34,284 nt of DNA from Candidatus Heimdallarchaeota archaeon (GTDB lineage: Archaea > Asgardarchaeota > Heimdallarchaeia > Heimdallarchaeales > Heimdallarchaeaceae): the NCBI GenBank assembly GCA_023705985.1, contig BPTO01000011.1:1-34284 (forward strand), in the 5' to 3' direction. A program made the position numbers and the translations under genes. The notes below the pieces were generated by a model. The model was not told where the DNA came from and did no database searches. It saw only the letters and a program-made list of their open reading frames with translations. This document shows positions 22,961 through 30,859 of the stretch, in pieces (within the stretch, counting starts at the first letter, position 1; the number at the start of each line of letters is the position of its first letter).

Positions 22961-24013
22961 TTATTTTTTCATTACATAGGGAGATGTCATAGCTGAGAGT
23001 AACGCACCGTAATTGAGGTTGAACTCCACTTCGTTTCCCACATTTAAATCTAGCTCCTTTGCATCAACTATGATATGGTCACTGCTCGACCCAAGGATGT
23101 TAATCGCTGATCTGGGAGTTAGTCCGGAAACTAGAACATCCTGTAATCCAACTCCAAGTATAGCTCTTCTTATTTGTCCACTATCTTGAAATTCAGGAAT
23201 ATTTCCAAATGCGTCTTGACAAACCTCTCCATAGGGTACAGATGGTTTTATTTTCGATTCAATGACCTCTGCTACCAGTGTAAATGCATCTGTGAATAAC
23301 CCTGGGATGGTTTTTCTATAGAGGGTTTCACACCCTAAATAAATCGATTCGCCCAGTCTTAAGTTATTGATCCTTCCGACATCCTCAGTGGACATGAACC
23401 AGTTATAATTGGCTGAGTTCCCACCTGAAACAAACTCCAATGTCAGGTTAAACCTCTCTTCAACCTCTCTAGCGAGTGAGGACAAATATCTCATTTTCTC
23501 CTCGTCCGGTTTGATCCCTCCAAAACAGGCCAGATTTGTTCCTATGCCTGAAAGCTCAATCCCTTCCAGCTCTACTATCTCTCTTACGATGTTCTCTAAA
23601 TCTGAAGTCATTAACCCCTCTCTTAGATCACCCAACTCTACCATTAAAATGATTTTATGTATTGTATTGTTTTTCATGGCAAACTTTGAGAGGCTTTTGA
23701 CCACTGATAGCTCCGAATTAAGACTAATGTCGGCATATTTTACTACTGATTCAGCTTGGCTAGGGATCGGTGTTCTTAACAGGACAAATTGTGCTTGTAT
23801 GCCTGCCTTACGCATCCTCCTGATATTGGCTATCCTTGAATCGGCAAGAGTATTTATTCCGCTTTTTATCAAGACATCAGCGATTTTGGGGTCTCCGCAA
23901 ACAACCTTTGTTACTCCAATTACCCCGATGCCTTTTGAACCGTATAGTTCCTTCAACTTTTTGGCATTATGTGCAATTTTTGTGAGGTCTATCTCTATCC
24001 TGGGTGTTTTCAT
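22961..24013 (-). CDS. PLP-dependent amino-acid racemase, alanine/ornithine racemase family
   Basis: The protein has 350 residues from the ATG at 24013; a GTG at 24022 is 3 codons earlier. The fold-III PLP domain has the Lys in IGVTKVVCGDP, PRIEIDLTKIAHNAKKL at the N-terminus, LGDLREG, SGIGTNLACFGG and VSGGNSANYNW (phosphate cradle). This pattern matches the alanine/ornithine racemase family (Orr/YhfX-type) rather than classical Alr. It should interconvert L and D forms of an amino acid. It follows the ATP-grasp gene on the same strand, 10 bases after its stop, so the two are almost certainly one operon. Confidence 0.82.
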   Translation of the reverse strand: MKTPRIEIDLTKIAHNAKKLKELYGSKGIGVIGVTKVVCGDPKIADVLIKSGINTLADSRIANIRRMRKAGIQAQFVLLRTPIPSQAESVVKYADISLNSELSVVKSLSKFAMKNNTIHKIILMVELGDLREGLMTSDLENIVREIVELEGIELSGIGTNLACFGGIKPDEEKMRYLSSLAREVEERFNLTLEFVSGGNSANYNWFMSTEDVGRINNLRLGESIYLGCETLYRKTIPGLFTDAFTLVAEVIESKIKPSVPYGEVCQDAFGNIPEFQDSGQIRRAILGVGLQDVLVSGLTPRSAINILGSSSDHIIVDAKELDLNVGNEVEFNLNYGALLSAMTSPYVMKK

Positions 24014-24023
24014 ACCAGTCACT

Positions 24024-25025
24024 CTATCTTAGATTGTACCTCTTTATCGCAATCTGGATTATTTCATCAATTAATTCTTTGCTATGTTTTCCTTCTGCAG
24101 CGGCCATAAATCCCATATAGCTATGAGGTTTTTCTACTGGCGTGCACATCAGACCTGCAAAAGTATTTCCTTCAAGCAGGAAGGGCCCGTCCGCTGTTAA
24201 TTTAGTATCTATCCTTCCATAATCCTTGAAACCTAATACTTTGTAAGCTTTAATTGCCAGCAATTGCAACTCCAATGTTTTTTCTTTTGTTAGTTTTGCA
24301 GGGCAGAAAAAACGATCATTGTCCATTTCTTTTTTATCATATGTCAATGTGACATTCCTTTCACTACACACTATCTCCAAAGGTGGGAGTGCCCTTATCT
24401 CTTCATTATTACCTAAAACACCGAATGTTATTTCCCTTCCTTTTAAGAATCTCTCTATTAAGACTGGCTGTCCTATGGTTTTATATCTTTCTAGTACACC
24501 TTTTACTAGCTGATCATAGTTTTCAATAACAGAGTCCTCATTTATTCCAGCACTACCTCTTCCTGCTACAGGTTTTATAAAAAGTGGATAATCAAAAGGT
24601 GGATTTTCCTTAAAAATCCTACAATCTGCTTCTGTTCTTGCTACATGGAAAGGTGATGTTGGCAAATCCGCATGTTGCAACATCCTTTTTGTAAGTGATT
24701 TGTCTGTTGTAATTGCTATTGTGAAAGTATCAGAGCCAACATAAGGTATCTTAATTTCTTCTAATATTGCAGCTTCAACCATACTGGAAACGTTAAATAC
24801 AATATCAACATTTGCTTTTCTTATATCTTTAATAAAATCCGGACCCCAATCTATTATACAAACGTCATACCCCGAATCAATCAAAGCTATTTGGTGATGT
24901 GCTACCTCTTTGGGTGTTTCATCAACAACCTTACTAGAACCTGCAAATTTTTCCTGTAATTCAAAATTGCCTCTTTTTTTGTTTAGTAATCCTACATTAA
25001 AACGTCTAATTTTCGGAGAACTCAC
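24024..25025 (-). CDS. D-alanine-D-alanine ligase-like ATP-grasp enzyme
   Basis: The protein has 333 residues from a GTG start. It has the ATP-grasp signature of Ddl: YPLFIKPVAGRGSAGI (ATP lid Lys and Gly loop), LIERFLKGREITFGVLG, and the metal-binding ending GRIDTKLTADGPFLLEGNTFAGL (Asp, Glu, Asn), with a Ser/Gly-rich loop before it. Ddl joins two D-amino acids with ATP. It is downstream of nothing on this strand and just upstream of a racemase that could supply the D-amino acid. No Mur, Mra or penicillin-binding genes are seen nearby, so the product may be a D-amino-acid dipeptide or a cap used elsewhere. Confidence 0.8.
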   Translation of the reverse strand: MSSPKIRRFNVGLLNKKRGNFELQEKFAGSSKVVDETPKEVAHHQIALIDSGYDVCIIDWGPDFIKDIRKANVDIVFNVSSMVEAAILEEIKIPYVGSDTFTIAITTDKSLTKRMLQHADLPTSPFHVARTEADCRIFKENPPFDYPLFIKPVAGRGSAGINEDSVIENYDQLVKGVLERYKTIGQPVLIERFLKGREITFGVLGNNEEIRALPPLEIVCSERNVTLTYDKKEMDNDRFFCPAKLTKEKTLELQLLAIKAYKVLGFKDYGRIDTKLTADGPFLLEGNTFAGLMCTPVEKPHSYMGFMAAAEGKHSKELIDEIIQIAIKRYNLR

Positions 25026-25121
25026 TCTTAATCTGAGCCATCCTCTCTTTTAGAGATATTTGTATTCATTATCATAAATATCATAGAAATTGGATATCAG
25101 CAGCTTAATAAACATTATTTT

Positions 25122-25161
25122 GAAAACATTTTATTTAAACTAAATAAAATATAAATGTTTC
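25122..25161. repeat. Large AT-rich inverted repeat in the divergent ligase/EamA region
   Basis: ATTTTATTTA (25128-25137) and TAAATAAAAT (25141-25150) are exact complements with a 3-base spacer. The arms can be extended with a bulge to GAAAACA and TGTTTC at 25122-25161. It sits in the 302-base gap between the ligase (25025, minus) and the EamA gene (25328, plus), so it is well placed for an operator of both. A TATA-like CTTTTTAAGAG at 25283-25293 could serve the EamA gene. No other feature is seen in the gap. Confidence 0.5.
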
Positions 25162-25327
25162 AATAAAATTTTTTGTATGTCAGAATATCTAAAACAAAAG
25201 AGATACTCTGATTCCTTCCTTCTTTCTTTTAAATCCTGTTTGTGTGTAAATTTTATCATTAAGATGAATAATATTACATACAGCTTTTTAAGAGATGTGA
25301 TTAAGGGATATTTAGTTGTGAAATAAT

Positions 25328-26314
25328 ATGAAAGAAAAGAAGACAGTAGGTTATTTAGCAGCTGTTGTCGGAGGATTATCTTTTGGTGCTATCCCTATCG
25401 TTTCTGCTCTTATGAGAGATTTGAATACTTCAAGTCTAGAACAAACATTACTCAGGCTTGTTTTTGGTTCAATTTTTGCTATTGCAGTTATTCTTTTTTT
25501 CTTGTTTAAGCGTAAAACCGAAGTAAAGCAGAGCATGACATCTAAGCTGCAAAAGGCATATTTTATCCAGGGATTTATTTTTTCTTTAATGATTATCGTG
25601 TACTTAAGTTCTATTTCATTGGGAACTCCAGCAGGAAAAGCTGCATTATTGATACAAAGTCACCCTTTTCTAACTTTTCTTTTTGGAACTTTACTCTTCC
25701 AAGAGAAGATAACTAAGACTAAAGTAGGAGCACTAGTTCTAGCTTTATCTGGACTTATTGTTTTAACTGAACCTTGGCAGTGGGGTTCGTTTGTTTCTTC
25801 CTTGCCTGGTGACTTGCTTGCTCTTTCAAATGGCTTTCTTTATGCTTTCTATATACTAGTTGGTAGATGGTCAGCTAAAGATAGAACTGATATTTCAGCT
25901 ACTTTATCCATTAGTTACGTGTTACTTTGGGGCTTAGTAATAGGATTACCTATGTTATTGATATTTAGATTATTTCCATTACCTTCTTCACTGATTGGTT
26001 TTTCATTCAATACTGTTTTTAACTTGAAGATTATAGGATTAGGTTGTTTACTTGCGTTATTCGGAAGTATCATCTCTTATGGTTTGATCATGGTTTCAGC
26101 TAAATATGTTGAATCATCAACACAGTCAATACTTCTTCTAGATGAACCTGTAGGAGCAATAATTCTTGGAGCTATAATTTTGCAAGAACCTATTACTCGT
26201 TGGTATCTAATTGGTGGTACTGCAATCATACTTGCTGTTATAATAATGATTATTTCAACACGAATTAATGTAAAACAAATTTTAGATTTAAAAAAAGAAG
26301 GAAAAAAAGAGTAA
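25328..26314 (+). CDS. EamA/DMT-superfamily transporter
   Basis: The protein has 328 residues with ten predicted membrane segments in two EamA halves (about 8-150 and 160-312): GGLSFGAIPI and IVYLSSISLGTPAGKAALLIQSHPFLT in the first, GFLYAFYILVG and SSTQSILLLDEPVGAIILG in the second. The family exports metabolites such as amino acids, nucleosides or their derivatives. It is divergent from the D-amino-acid ligase operon, which makes export of a D-amino-acid product a reasonable guess, though direct evidence is lacking. A Lys/Glu-rich tail ends the protein in the cytoplasm. Confidence 0.85.
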   Translation: MKEKKTVGYLAAVVGGLSFGAIPIVSALMRDLNTSSLEQTLLRLVFGSIFAIAVILFFLFKRKTEVKQSMTSKLQKAYFIQGFIFSLMIIVYLSSISLGTPAGKAALLIQSHPFLTFLFGTLLFQEKITKTKVGALVLALSGLIVLTEPWQWGSFVSSLPGDLLALSNGFLYAFYILVGRWSAKDRTDISATLSISYVLLWGLVIGLPMLLIFRLFPLPSSLIGFSFNTVFNLKIIGLGCLLALFGSIISYGLIMVSAKYVESSTQSILLLDEPVGAIILGAIILQEPITRWYLIGGTAIILAVIIMIISTRINVKQILDLKKEGKKE

Positions 26315-26318
26315 ATTT

Positions 26319-26519
26319 TTACAAATAAGGACAATTTTGCATTATTGTTATTCGAGCTTTATCCTTTTGTATAGATAATAACTCCTCAATAGATTTCTGG
26401 GGTTTTATTCGGTTAACATGCTCAACCTTTACGATTGATCGAAATCTTTTGGAATTCTTTACAAATCTTTGAAGACTAGTATAGAATGTTTCTGGCTCTT
26501 TAACTTTAACTTCTGTCAT
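26319..26519 (-). CDS. Small uncharacterised protein
   Basis: The protein has 66 residues from the ATG at 26519; the frame also opens at an ATG at 26555 (78 residues). Its composition is protein-like: charged, with MTEVKVKEPETFYTSLQRF, a basic central helix (VKNSKRFRSIVKV) and KSIEELLSIQKDKARI. I do not recognise it. It begins 4 bases from the EamA stop codon and lies on the opposite strand, so the two are convergent. It could be a chance frame, but an inverted repeat and direct repeats fill the region between it and the regulator at 26731. Confidence 0.4.
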   Translation of the reverse strand: MTEVKVKEPETFYTSLQRFVKNSKRFRSIVKVEHVNRIKPQKSIEELLSIQKDKARITIMQNCPYL

Positions 26520-26568
26520 TATTTGATTTTTCAGGAATGTTGTTGCTGCTATCATTTTTCTTACACCA

Positions 26569-26589
26569 TATTCTTATTGGTTAAGAATA
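26569..26589. promoter_or_regulatory. Inverted repeat TATTCTTA-TTGGT-TAAGAATA
   Basis: Exact 8-base arms with a 5-base spacer lie 14 bases ahead of the ATG at 26555 and 142-162 bases ahead of the regulator start. It is a candidate operator for the divergent pair. Confidence 0.45.
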
Positions 26590-26613
26590 CTATTTCTTTC
26601 AATGTTAATAAAG

Positions 26614-26652
26614 GCTTCGTTTTATGAAATATTTGCTTCTATCTTATGAAAT
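26614..26652 (+). repeat. Direct repeat upstream of the winged-helix regulator
   Basis: GCTTCGTTTTATGAAAT (26614-26630) and GCTTCTATCTTATGAAAT (26635-26652) repeat with about 22 bp spacing, close to two helical turns. They lie just upstream of a TATA-like CGTTTATAAC at 26686-26695, where an activator or repressor would bind. Confidence 0.45.
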
Positions 26653-26730
26653 TATCACTATTACTGAATGATAACGTTTATAACGCTTAATGATACTATG
26701 TTAACTACCAGATGAAATGGTCGTGAAAAC

Positions 26731-27411
26731 ATGAGTTGTCAAAATTTCATTGAATTCGAACCAGATGCTTTGAAAGTAATAACAGATGAAAAAACCTATA
26801 AAATGCTATTAGATCCAACCTACGAACCAATAATTATTATTTTAAGAGAGGGTCCCCTTACAGTAACTGCATTAACTAAAAGATATAATGCTTTTGTTGA
26901 TAAGCGAGGAACTAATCGTGGTTTGTCCCCTGAGGTTCTCAAAAAAGAGAAAAAGTCTGAGATGACTATTTATCGATATTTAAAGGATCTTAAGAAATTT
27001 AATCTTGTTATCGAAGCTGGGAGATGTATTGAACCTGGAAAAAAATCCACAAAAGCTATCTATTCTAGAACTGCAAGAATGTTCTATCCCAAACATTCTT
27101 CTAACGATCTCAAGGATTCAGAGAAAATTGATAAACATATTGATATTCTATCGGAAATAATAATCATGTATAAACCTGATCAAAAGCTATCAAAATCTTG
27201 TTTAAGTGCACTAGTGAAGAAGATTGTGCTTTTTAGTGACACAGAAGCTGCTAGTATATTTGAAAAACATAGTGATGCGATTAGCGCTTTGACTAAAGAC
27301 CAAAGCTTTGACAAGATGGGTAAAATATTAACTAATTTAGGTTCCATTATTCTGATGTTAAACGCTCATTTATTTGAAGAGGATTTAAAACAGTGCTTTA
27401 AAAAAGGATAA
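26731..27411 (+). CDS. Winged-helix transcriptional regulator (ArsR-like)
   Basis: The protein has 226 residues. The N-terminal winged helix (residues about 25-115) has PIIIILREGPLTVTALTKRY, an insertion with Lys/Glu, then SEMTIYRYLKDLKKFNLVIEAGR as recognition helix and a basic wing ending in AIYSRTARMF. The C-terminal half is helical and likely binds a ligand or partner. The organisation is like the regulator at 21726-22415 but the two share no close identity I can see. The upstream direct and inverted repeats are candidate binding sites, which suggests autoregulation. No effector can be named. Confidence 0.68.
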   Translation: MSCQNFIEFEPDALKVITDEKTYKMLLDPTYEPIIIILREGPLTVTALTKRYNAFVDKRGTNRGLSPEVLKKEKKSEMTIYRYLKDLKKFNLVIEAGRCIEPGKKSTKAIYSRTARMFYPKHSSNDLKDSEKIDKHIDILSEIIIMYKPDQKLSKSCLSALVKKIVLFSDTEAASIFEKHSDAISALTKDQSFDKMGKILTNLGSIILMLNAHLFEEDLKQCFKKG

Positions 27412-27521
27412 AGAGTAATAGTGTTCAATATATCTACACTACCTATAAATCCCAAGTATTTCTCAAAAATAAGCTTTTCATATTTGAAAGTGCAATCAGA
27501 GAACTTGTATGCAAACTACCA

Positions 27522-27679
27522 TCACAATACTTCCTTAATTATTTCTAAATCCTCTTCAAATACTTTCATATCATAATTTATTGGTACTTCACGTTTACTT
27601 GTTTCGTGTAAAAGCTCTCTTATTCCTATTCCTGTAATTTCAGCTGTCTATTGAGAGAAATTGCTGGTGAGTAGTATGT
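27522..27679 (-). pseudogene. Frameshifted UPF0175 antitoxin relic (C-terminal part)
   Basis: On the minus strand, 41 codons from 27647 to a TGA at 27522-27524 read TAEITGIGIRELL, KREVPINYDMKVF and EEDLEIIKEVL, which is the C-terminal pattern of UPF0175 family antitoxins (helix, then xPxNYD, then EEDLxxIxEL). A TAG precedes this frame, but one base away another frame carries the expected ISLNR immediately before it, so a single-base deletion broke the gene. The N-terminal part is too decayed to follow beyond about 27679. UPF0175 usually pairs with a PIN or related toxin; no partner is adjacent now. The rest of 27412-27725 holds nothing else that I can support. Confidence 0.6.
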
Positions 27680-27725
27680 AGTGGTGCATTAGTTTGATAT
27701 ATATTTGACTGGGATACAGCAGACA

Positions 27726-28238
27726 TCAAAGCTGTTTATTTTTTTTCTTTTGTTTGTAACTGACTATAGCAACTATAACCACCATTACTGAAAGTCCTCC
27801 AATCATTGCTATGTATAAGCCCGTACTCATAATTGGAAATTCAACTTTGTATGTAATTGAGGTTGATAACATATCTTCATCTAAATTTATGAAAGCAATC
27901 CACCACTTATCACTCGATTTAGCTTTGAAAGTTCCATAGTGAGAATAGTAGCTCCCATCTGATAAAGAGTATGCGAAAGCGCTGAAGGCGTCATCCATGA
28001 ATATATTATAATTATTTTCATCCATTGCCAGTACTATAATACCAACAAGTGAATTAGATCCATTAAAAGACCATTTAATATTTTGATTTTTACTCAACTT
28101 ATATCCCACCGAGAAAGAGCTATTAAAATCCAGTTCTCTAGTTGCACCGAATGTTTTTGCTTGACTTTGAAAAGCATTAAAGACAAAGATAAGCATACAG
28201 ATTGTAAAAAGTAGTATTATTTTTTTCTTCTGTTTCAT
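27726..28238 (-). CDS. Secreted beta-rich protein with C-terminal membrane anchor
   Basis: The protein has 170 residues. GAGGTGA 7-8 bases before the ATG is a strong ribosome-binding site. A signal peptide (about 1-27, cleaved near QSQA) is followed by a beta-type domain (about 30-135) with FSVGYKLSKNQNIKWSF, the FNGSNSLVGIIVL strand and KWWIAFINLD, then a membrane segment (142-161) and a Lys-rich tail. The domain pattern (edge strand, WSF, then xxWxIxFxNxD) resembles GOLD-like domains of surface or p24-type proteins, but this is weak inference. It faces outward. I cannot name its ligand. Confidence 0.6.
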   Translation of the reverse strand: MKQKKKIILLFTICMLIFVFNAFQSQAKTFGATRELDFNSSFSVGYKLSKNQNIKWSFNGSNSLVGIIVLAMDENNYNIFMDDAFSAFAYSLSDGSYYSHYGTFKAKSSDKWWIAFINLDEDMLSTSITYKVEFPIMSTGLYIAMIGGLSVMVVIVAIVSYKQKKKNKQL

Positions 28239-28724
28239 TTTTTCACCTCTTAGATAGAAACCGTTACGTGAACTAGTTTTAATCTGCCTGATAATCTTTA
28301 AAAGCTCATTTCACGATATCTATATGTAATTCAAAGTAAATATTAAAAACTTTTCTCATATTTTATACTGTTGATTGAGAAAAAATTGAAATGAAGTTCA
28401 ATAATCCCAGATTTTCTTCTTTTTCTTATTCAAAAAATTATCTTTTTTCTACTCAAAGAGATTTGTCTATCCTTTCTAGAGTTTTCAAGAGAAATTGATA
28501 TTTATAGTTGTTAGAAGATCTACTTTATCTGTAGTTATTATGGTGATAAGTAAAAACCTATCAAAGTATATACTTTTTATCATTAATAAGAATAATTCCT
28601 TACTCAAAGTTATTAATTAAGGAAAAGACCAATGAAGAAAAGAAAAATCAACCTCCCTAAGGTTGAAATAGATTGCGCTTTTGAACGGAAAGACATATGT
28701 ATGCTGTGTCATACTGTATATACA
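28239..28724. other. AT-rich intergenic region with inverted repeat
   Basis: About 490 bases with no supported gene. It holds the ribosome-binding leader of the surface-protein gene at its left end. TTTTCTCA (28351-28358) and TGAGAAAA (28376-28383) are exact complements with a 17-base loop and no T-run. At the right end, GTATG (28699-28703) and CATAC (28710-28714) face each other just ahead of the second vapB, which may be its operator. An in-frame ATG at 28632 could extend vapB by 31 residues, but those residues look unlike the family. Confidence 0.4.
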
Positions 28725-28970
28725 ATGACCGCGATTAGTGTTCGTGTACCTGATGAAATAAAGAAGAAGATGAAGAAACTATCACATATAAACTGGAGTG
28801 AAGAGCTTAGAGAAGTTATTTTAAAGATAATTAATAAAGAAGAAAACAAAAACATTGCTAAGGCATTATTAGCAAATGAAGAATTGAGAAAAGACGCTCC
28901 TTCAAACTGGGATTCTACTGAGCTGATCCGTTACTGGAGAGATGATCGATATGGAAACAGTTGTGATTGA
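28725..28970 (+). CDS. vapB: VapB-like antitoxin, ribbon-helix-helix type
   Basis: The protein has 81 residues from the ATG at 28725. TAISVRVPDEIKKKMKKL is the classic ribbon-helix-helix strand and first helix, followed by WSEELREVI. The C-terminal half (ENKNIAKALLANEELRKDAP, then WDSTELIRYWRDDRYG) is the toxin-binding tail typical of VapB next to PIN toxins. The frame is open to an ATG at 28632, but the family begins at 28725 and a CATATGTATG element about 25 bp upstream fits a leaderless start there. The next gene overlaps its last codons. Confidence 0.78.
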   Translation: MTAISVRVPDEIKKKMKKLSHINWSEELREVILKIINKEENKNIAKALLANEELRKDAPSNWDSTELIRYWRDDRYGNSCD

Positions 28971-29364
28971 TGCAAGTGTACTAATCAAATGGTTTGTGAA
29001 TGAGATAAAATCAGATTCTGCGATAAAAATACGAGACCAGTATATAAAAGAAGAAGTGAATTTAATAGCTCCAAATTTGATTTTGTACGAAGTTTTAAAC
29101 GCTTTAAAATACATTAAACTTCACAATCAAGAAGAGGTTGGAGAAATTTTTGAGATAATAATAAACTATGGAATAGAATTATTCACATTAAATAAAGAAC
29201 TTGCAAACAAGGCTATAGAAATAGCAATGAAAAGTAAACTTTCTTTATATGATTCAACTTACGTAGCATTAGCTAGTATAAAGAAAGGAAAACTAGTCAC
29301 AGCAGATGAGAGATTATCAATAAATACGCCTAAAGAATATAAGAAAAATGTGAAAATACTCTAA
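28942..29364 (+). CDS. vapC: VapC-type PIN-domain toxin
   Basis: The protein has 140 residues from the ATG at 28942, or 137 from the ATG at 28951. PIN acidic residues are present in VVIDASVLIKWF, LILYEVLNAL, LSLYDSTYVALA and LVTADERL. The last three follow the order of archaeal VapC. It overlaps the vapB frame by up to 29 bases in another reading frame, which ties its translation to the antitoxin. It differs clearly from the VapC at 9926-10342, so the two pairs were acquired or diverged separately. Confidence 0.85.
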   Translation: MIDMETVVIDASVLIKWFVNEIKSDSAIKIRDQYIKEEVNLIAPNLILYEVLNALKYIKLHNQEEVGEIFEIIINYGIELFTLNKELANKAIEIAMKSKLSLYDSTYVALASIKKGKLVTADERLSINTPKEYKKNVKIL

Positions 29365-29476
29365 GATATTTTTAATCTTAATATTTTTTGATGTTATGTG
29401 TCGTTAAAGAAATATTTTAAATAAGAGATTTCTCACCATTCACTGAAGCTATATTCTACTACATGGATGTGTATCC

Positions 29477-30775
29477 TTGACTACTTTATCTCTTAGGAAT
29501 ACTATTAAAACTATGAATCACAATGTTAAACTTGCTTTCCTTTTCTCCATTTCACAGTCAATAGGACGTGGTGTTTGGATGGGAAATGTTCTTAGCGTTT
29601 ATATCTTCGCTATAGCTGGAAATAATCCAGTAATTCTGGGATGGACATCTTTTGCTACTGGAATTACTATGACTCTTGTAGTTTTTCCTACTGGCTTCTT
29701 TGTTGATAAATATAGAAGGGATATTGTTCTTAAAATTGCTTCAGCTGTAGGTGTTGTGGCTCTAGGTTTCGTTTTATTTGGTAATGATGAAATCAAGTTC
29801 CTTGTTGTTGCATTAGTGTTATGGGGTCTTTTTCAAGGGATGAATCGACCATCACTTGAGTCTATATTAGCTGATTCAGTAGAATCTGGTAAAAGATCGC
29901 GTGTTTATTCATGGCTTCATCTTGTTAGACAGATATCTATGGCCATTGGTCCATTCTTGAATGTAGGTCTCTTCCTAATCTTCGGAGATGAATGGGATAT
30001 TCAAATCTTGAAAAATGTGATGATAGTAGGAATCTGTATAACTCTTTTTTCTCTTGTAATAATGTTATTCTTTGATGATAAGAAATCATTAGACGCTTCT
30101 AGTGAATCACTCGACATTGAAGAAAATCACGAAAATGATGATAGGAGAAATGGTAAACATCGTAGAATTAGCCCTAGTGCACTAATAACCATTTTACTTG
30201 TAGGAAGTAACATAATAATAGGCTTTGGTGCTGGTATGACTATCAAGTACTTCCCAATATTCTTCAAAGAGCACGAATTTTATCTTCTTGATCCTATTTT
30301 AGTTCAAGTAATAATGGGATTGACAGCTATATTTACAGGTTTAGCAAGTTTGGTTGCTCAAAAATTCTCAGTAAAAAGAGGAAGAGTACAAATAATTTTC
30401 ACAGTTCAGTTTATAGCAACACTTTGTTTATTTGGAATAGCATTTTTCCCTCCACTCTTCATTTTGGTACCAATATTCATAACTAGAGGGTCACTGATGA
30501 ACGCTGCGCAACCTTTGAGCAGATCAATACTAATGGATGTTGTACCTAAAAAACACAGAGGGAAAGTAAATTCCTTAGAAGCTTTCGCTTGGGGATTCTT
30601 CTGGAATTTCAGCGCATTGCTAGGGGGATATTTAATTGGTTCAGAACCTCCCTACAATTTCAAATTGTGCTTCTTAGTAACTGCATGTGTATACCTAGTA
30701 GGAATAATTCCAATACTATTCCTAACACCATTAATAGGAAAAGAAAAGATAGCTGAGAAAGAGATTCAAGGTTAA
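29477..30775 (+). CDS. Major facilitator superfamily transporter
   Basis: The protein has 432 residues from a TTG, with GGATGTG a few bases before it; an ATG at 29513 (12 codons in) is an alternative. About 12 membrane segments are visible, split by a charged central loop (residues about 200-232). The first half has the signature SFATGITMTLVVFPTGFFVDKYRRD (family loop 2-3 motif G...DxxxRR), the second half has RGSLMNAAQPLSRSILMDVVPKKHRGKV, a pattern common in drug or sugar efflux members. The substrate is unknown. A TATA-like AATATTTTAAATAA at 29410-29423 lies upstream. Confidence 0.82.
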   Translation: MTTLSLRNTIKTMNHNVKLAFLFSISQSIGRGVWMGNVLSVYIFAIAGNNPVILGWTSFATGITMTLVVFPTGFFVDKYRRDIVLKIASAVGVVALGFVLFGNDEIKFLVVALVLWGLFQGMNRPSLESILADSVESGKRSRVYSWLHLVRQISMAIGPFLNVGLFLIFGDEWDIQILKNVMIVGICITLFSLVIMLFFDDKKSLDASSESLDIEENHENDDRRNGKHRRISPSALITILLVGSNIIIGFGAGMTIKYFPIFFKEHEFYLLDPILVQVIMGLTAIFTGLASLVAQKFSVKRGRVQIIFTVQFIATLCLFGIAFFPPLFILVPIFITRGSLMNAAQPLSRSILMDVVPKKHRGKVNSLEAFAWGFFWNFSALLGGYLIGSEPPYNFKLCFLVTACVYLVGIIPILFLTPLIGKEKIAEKEIQG

Positions 30776-30828
30776 AACTTCATAAACATTGAATTAAACT
30801 AATTTAAGATTCATAATTGATTCAAAAG

Positions 30829-30838
30829 TTTTTATACC
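30829..30838 (+). promoter_or_regulatory. TATA box of the candidate small RNA
   Basis: TTTTTATACC is centred about 25 bp before base 30860, exactly where the first hairpin of the RNA candidate begins. Confidence 0.5.
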
Positions 30839-30859
30839 AAAATCTATACACTCTAATAC

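Noticed and set aside
28351-28383. TTTTCTCA / TGAGAAAA inverted repeat as a terminator
   Set aside because: No T-run follows it on either strand and it lies far from any gene end.
21578-28716. The 10-mer TGTCATACTG occurs both in the inverted repeat before the flavoprotein (21578-21587) and before the second vapB (28707-28716)
   Set aside because: A shared 10-mer in 34 kb of AT-rich DNA can arise by chance, and only one of the sites forms a good symmetric operator.
28632-28724. N-terminal extension of the second vapB
   Set aside because: The 31 extra residues, with Cys and His, do not resemble the ribbon-helix-helix family, and the operator-like inverted repeat lies inside them.
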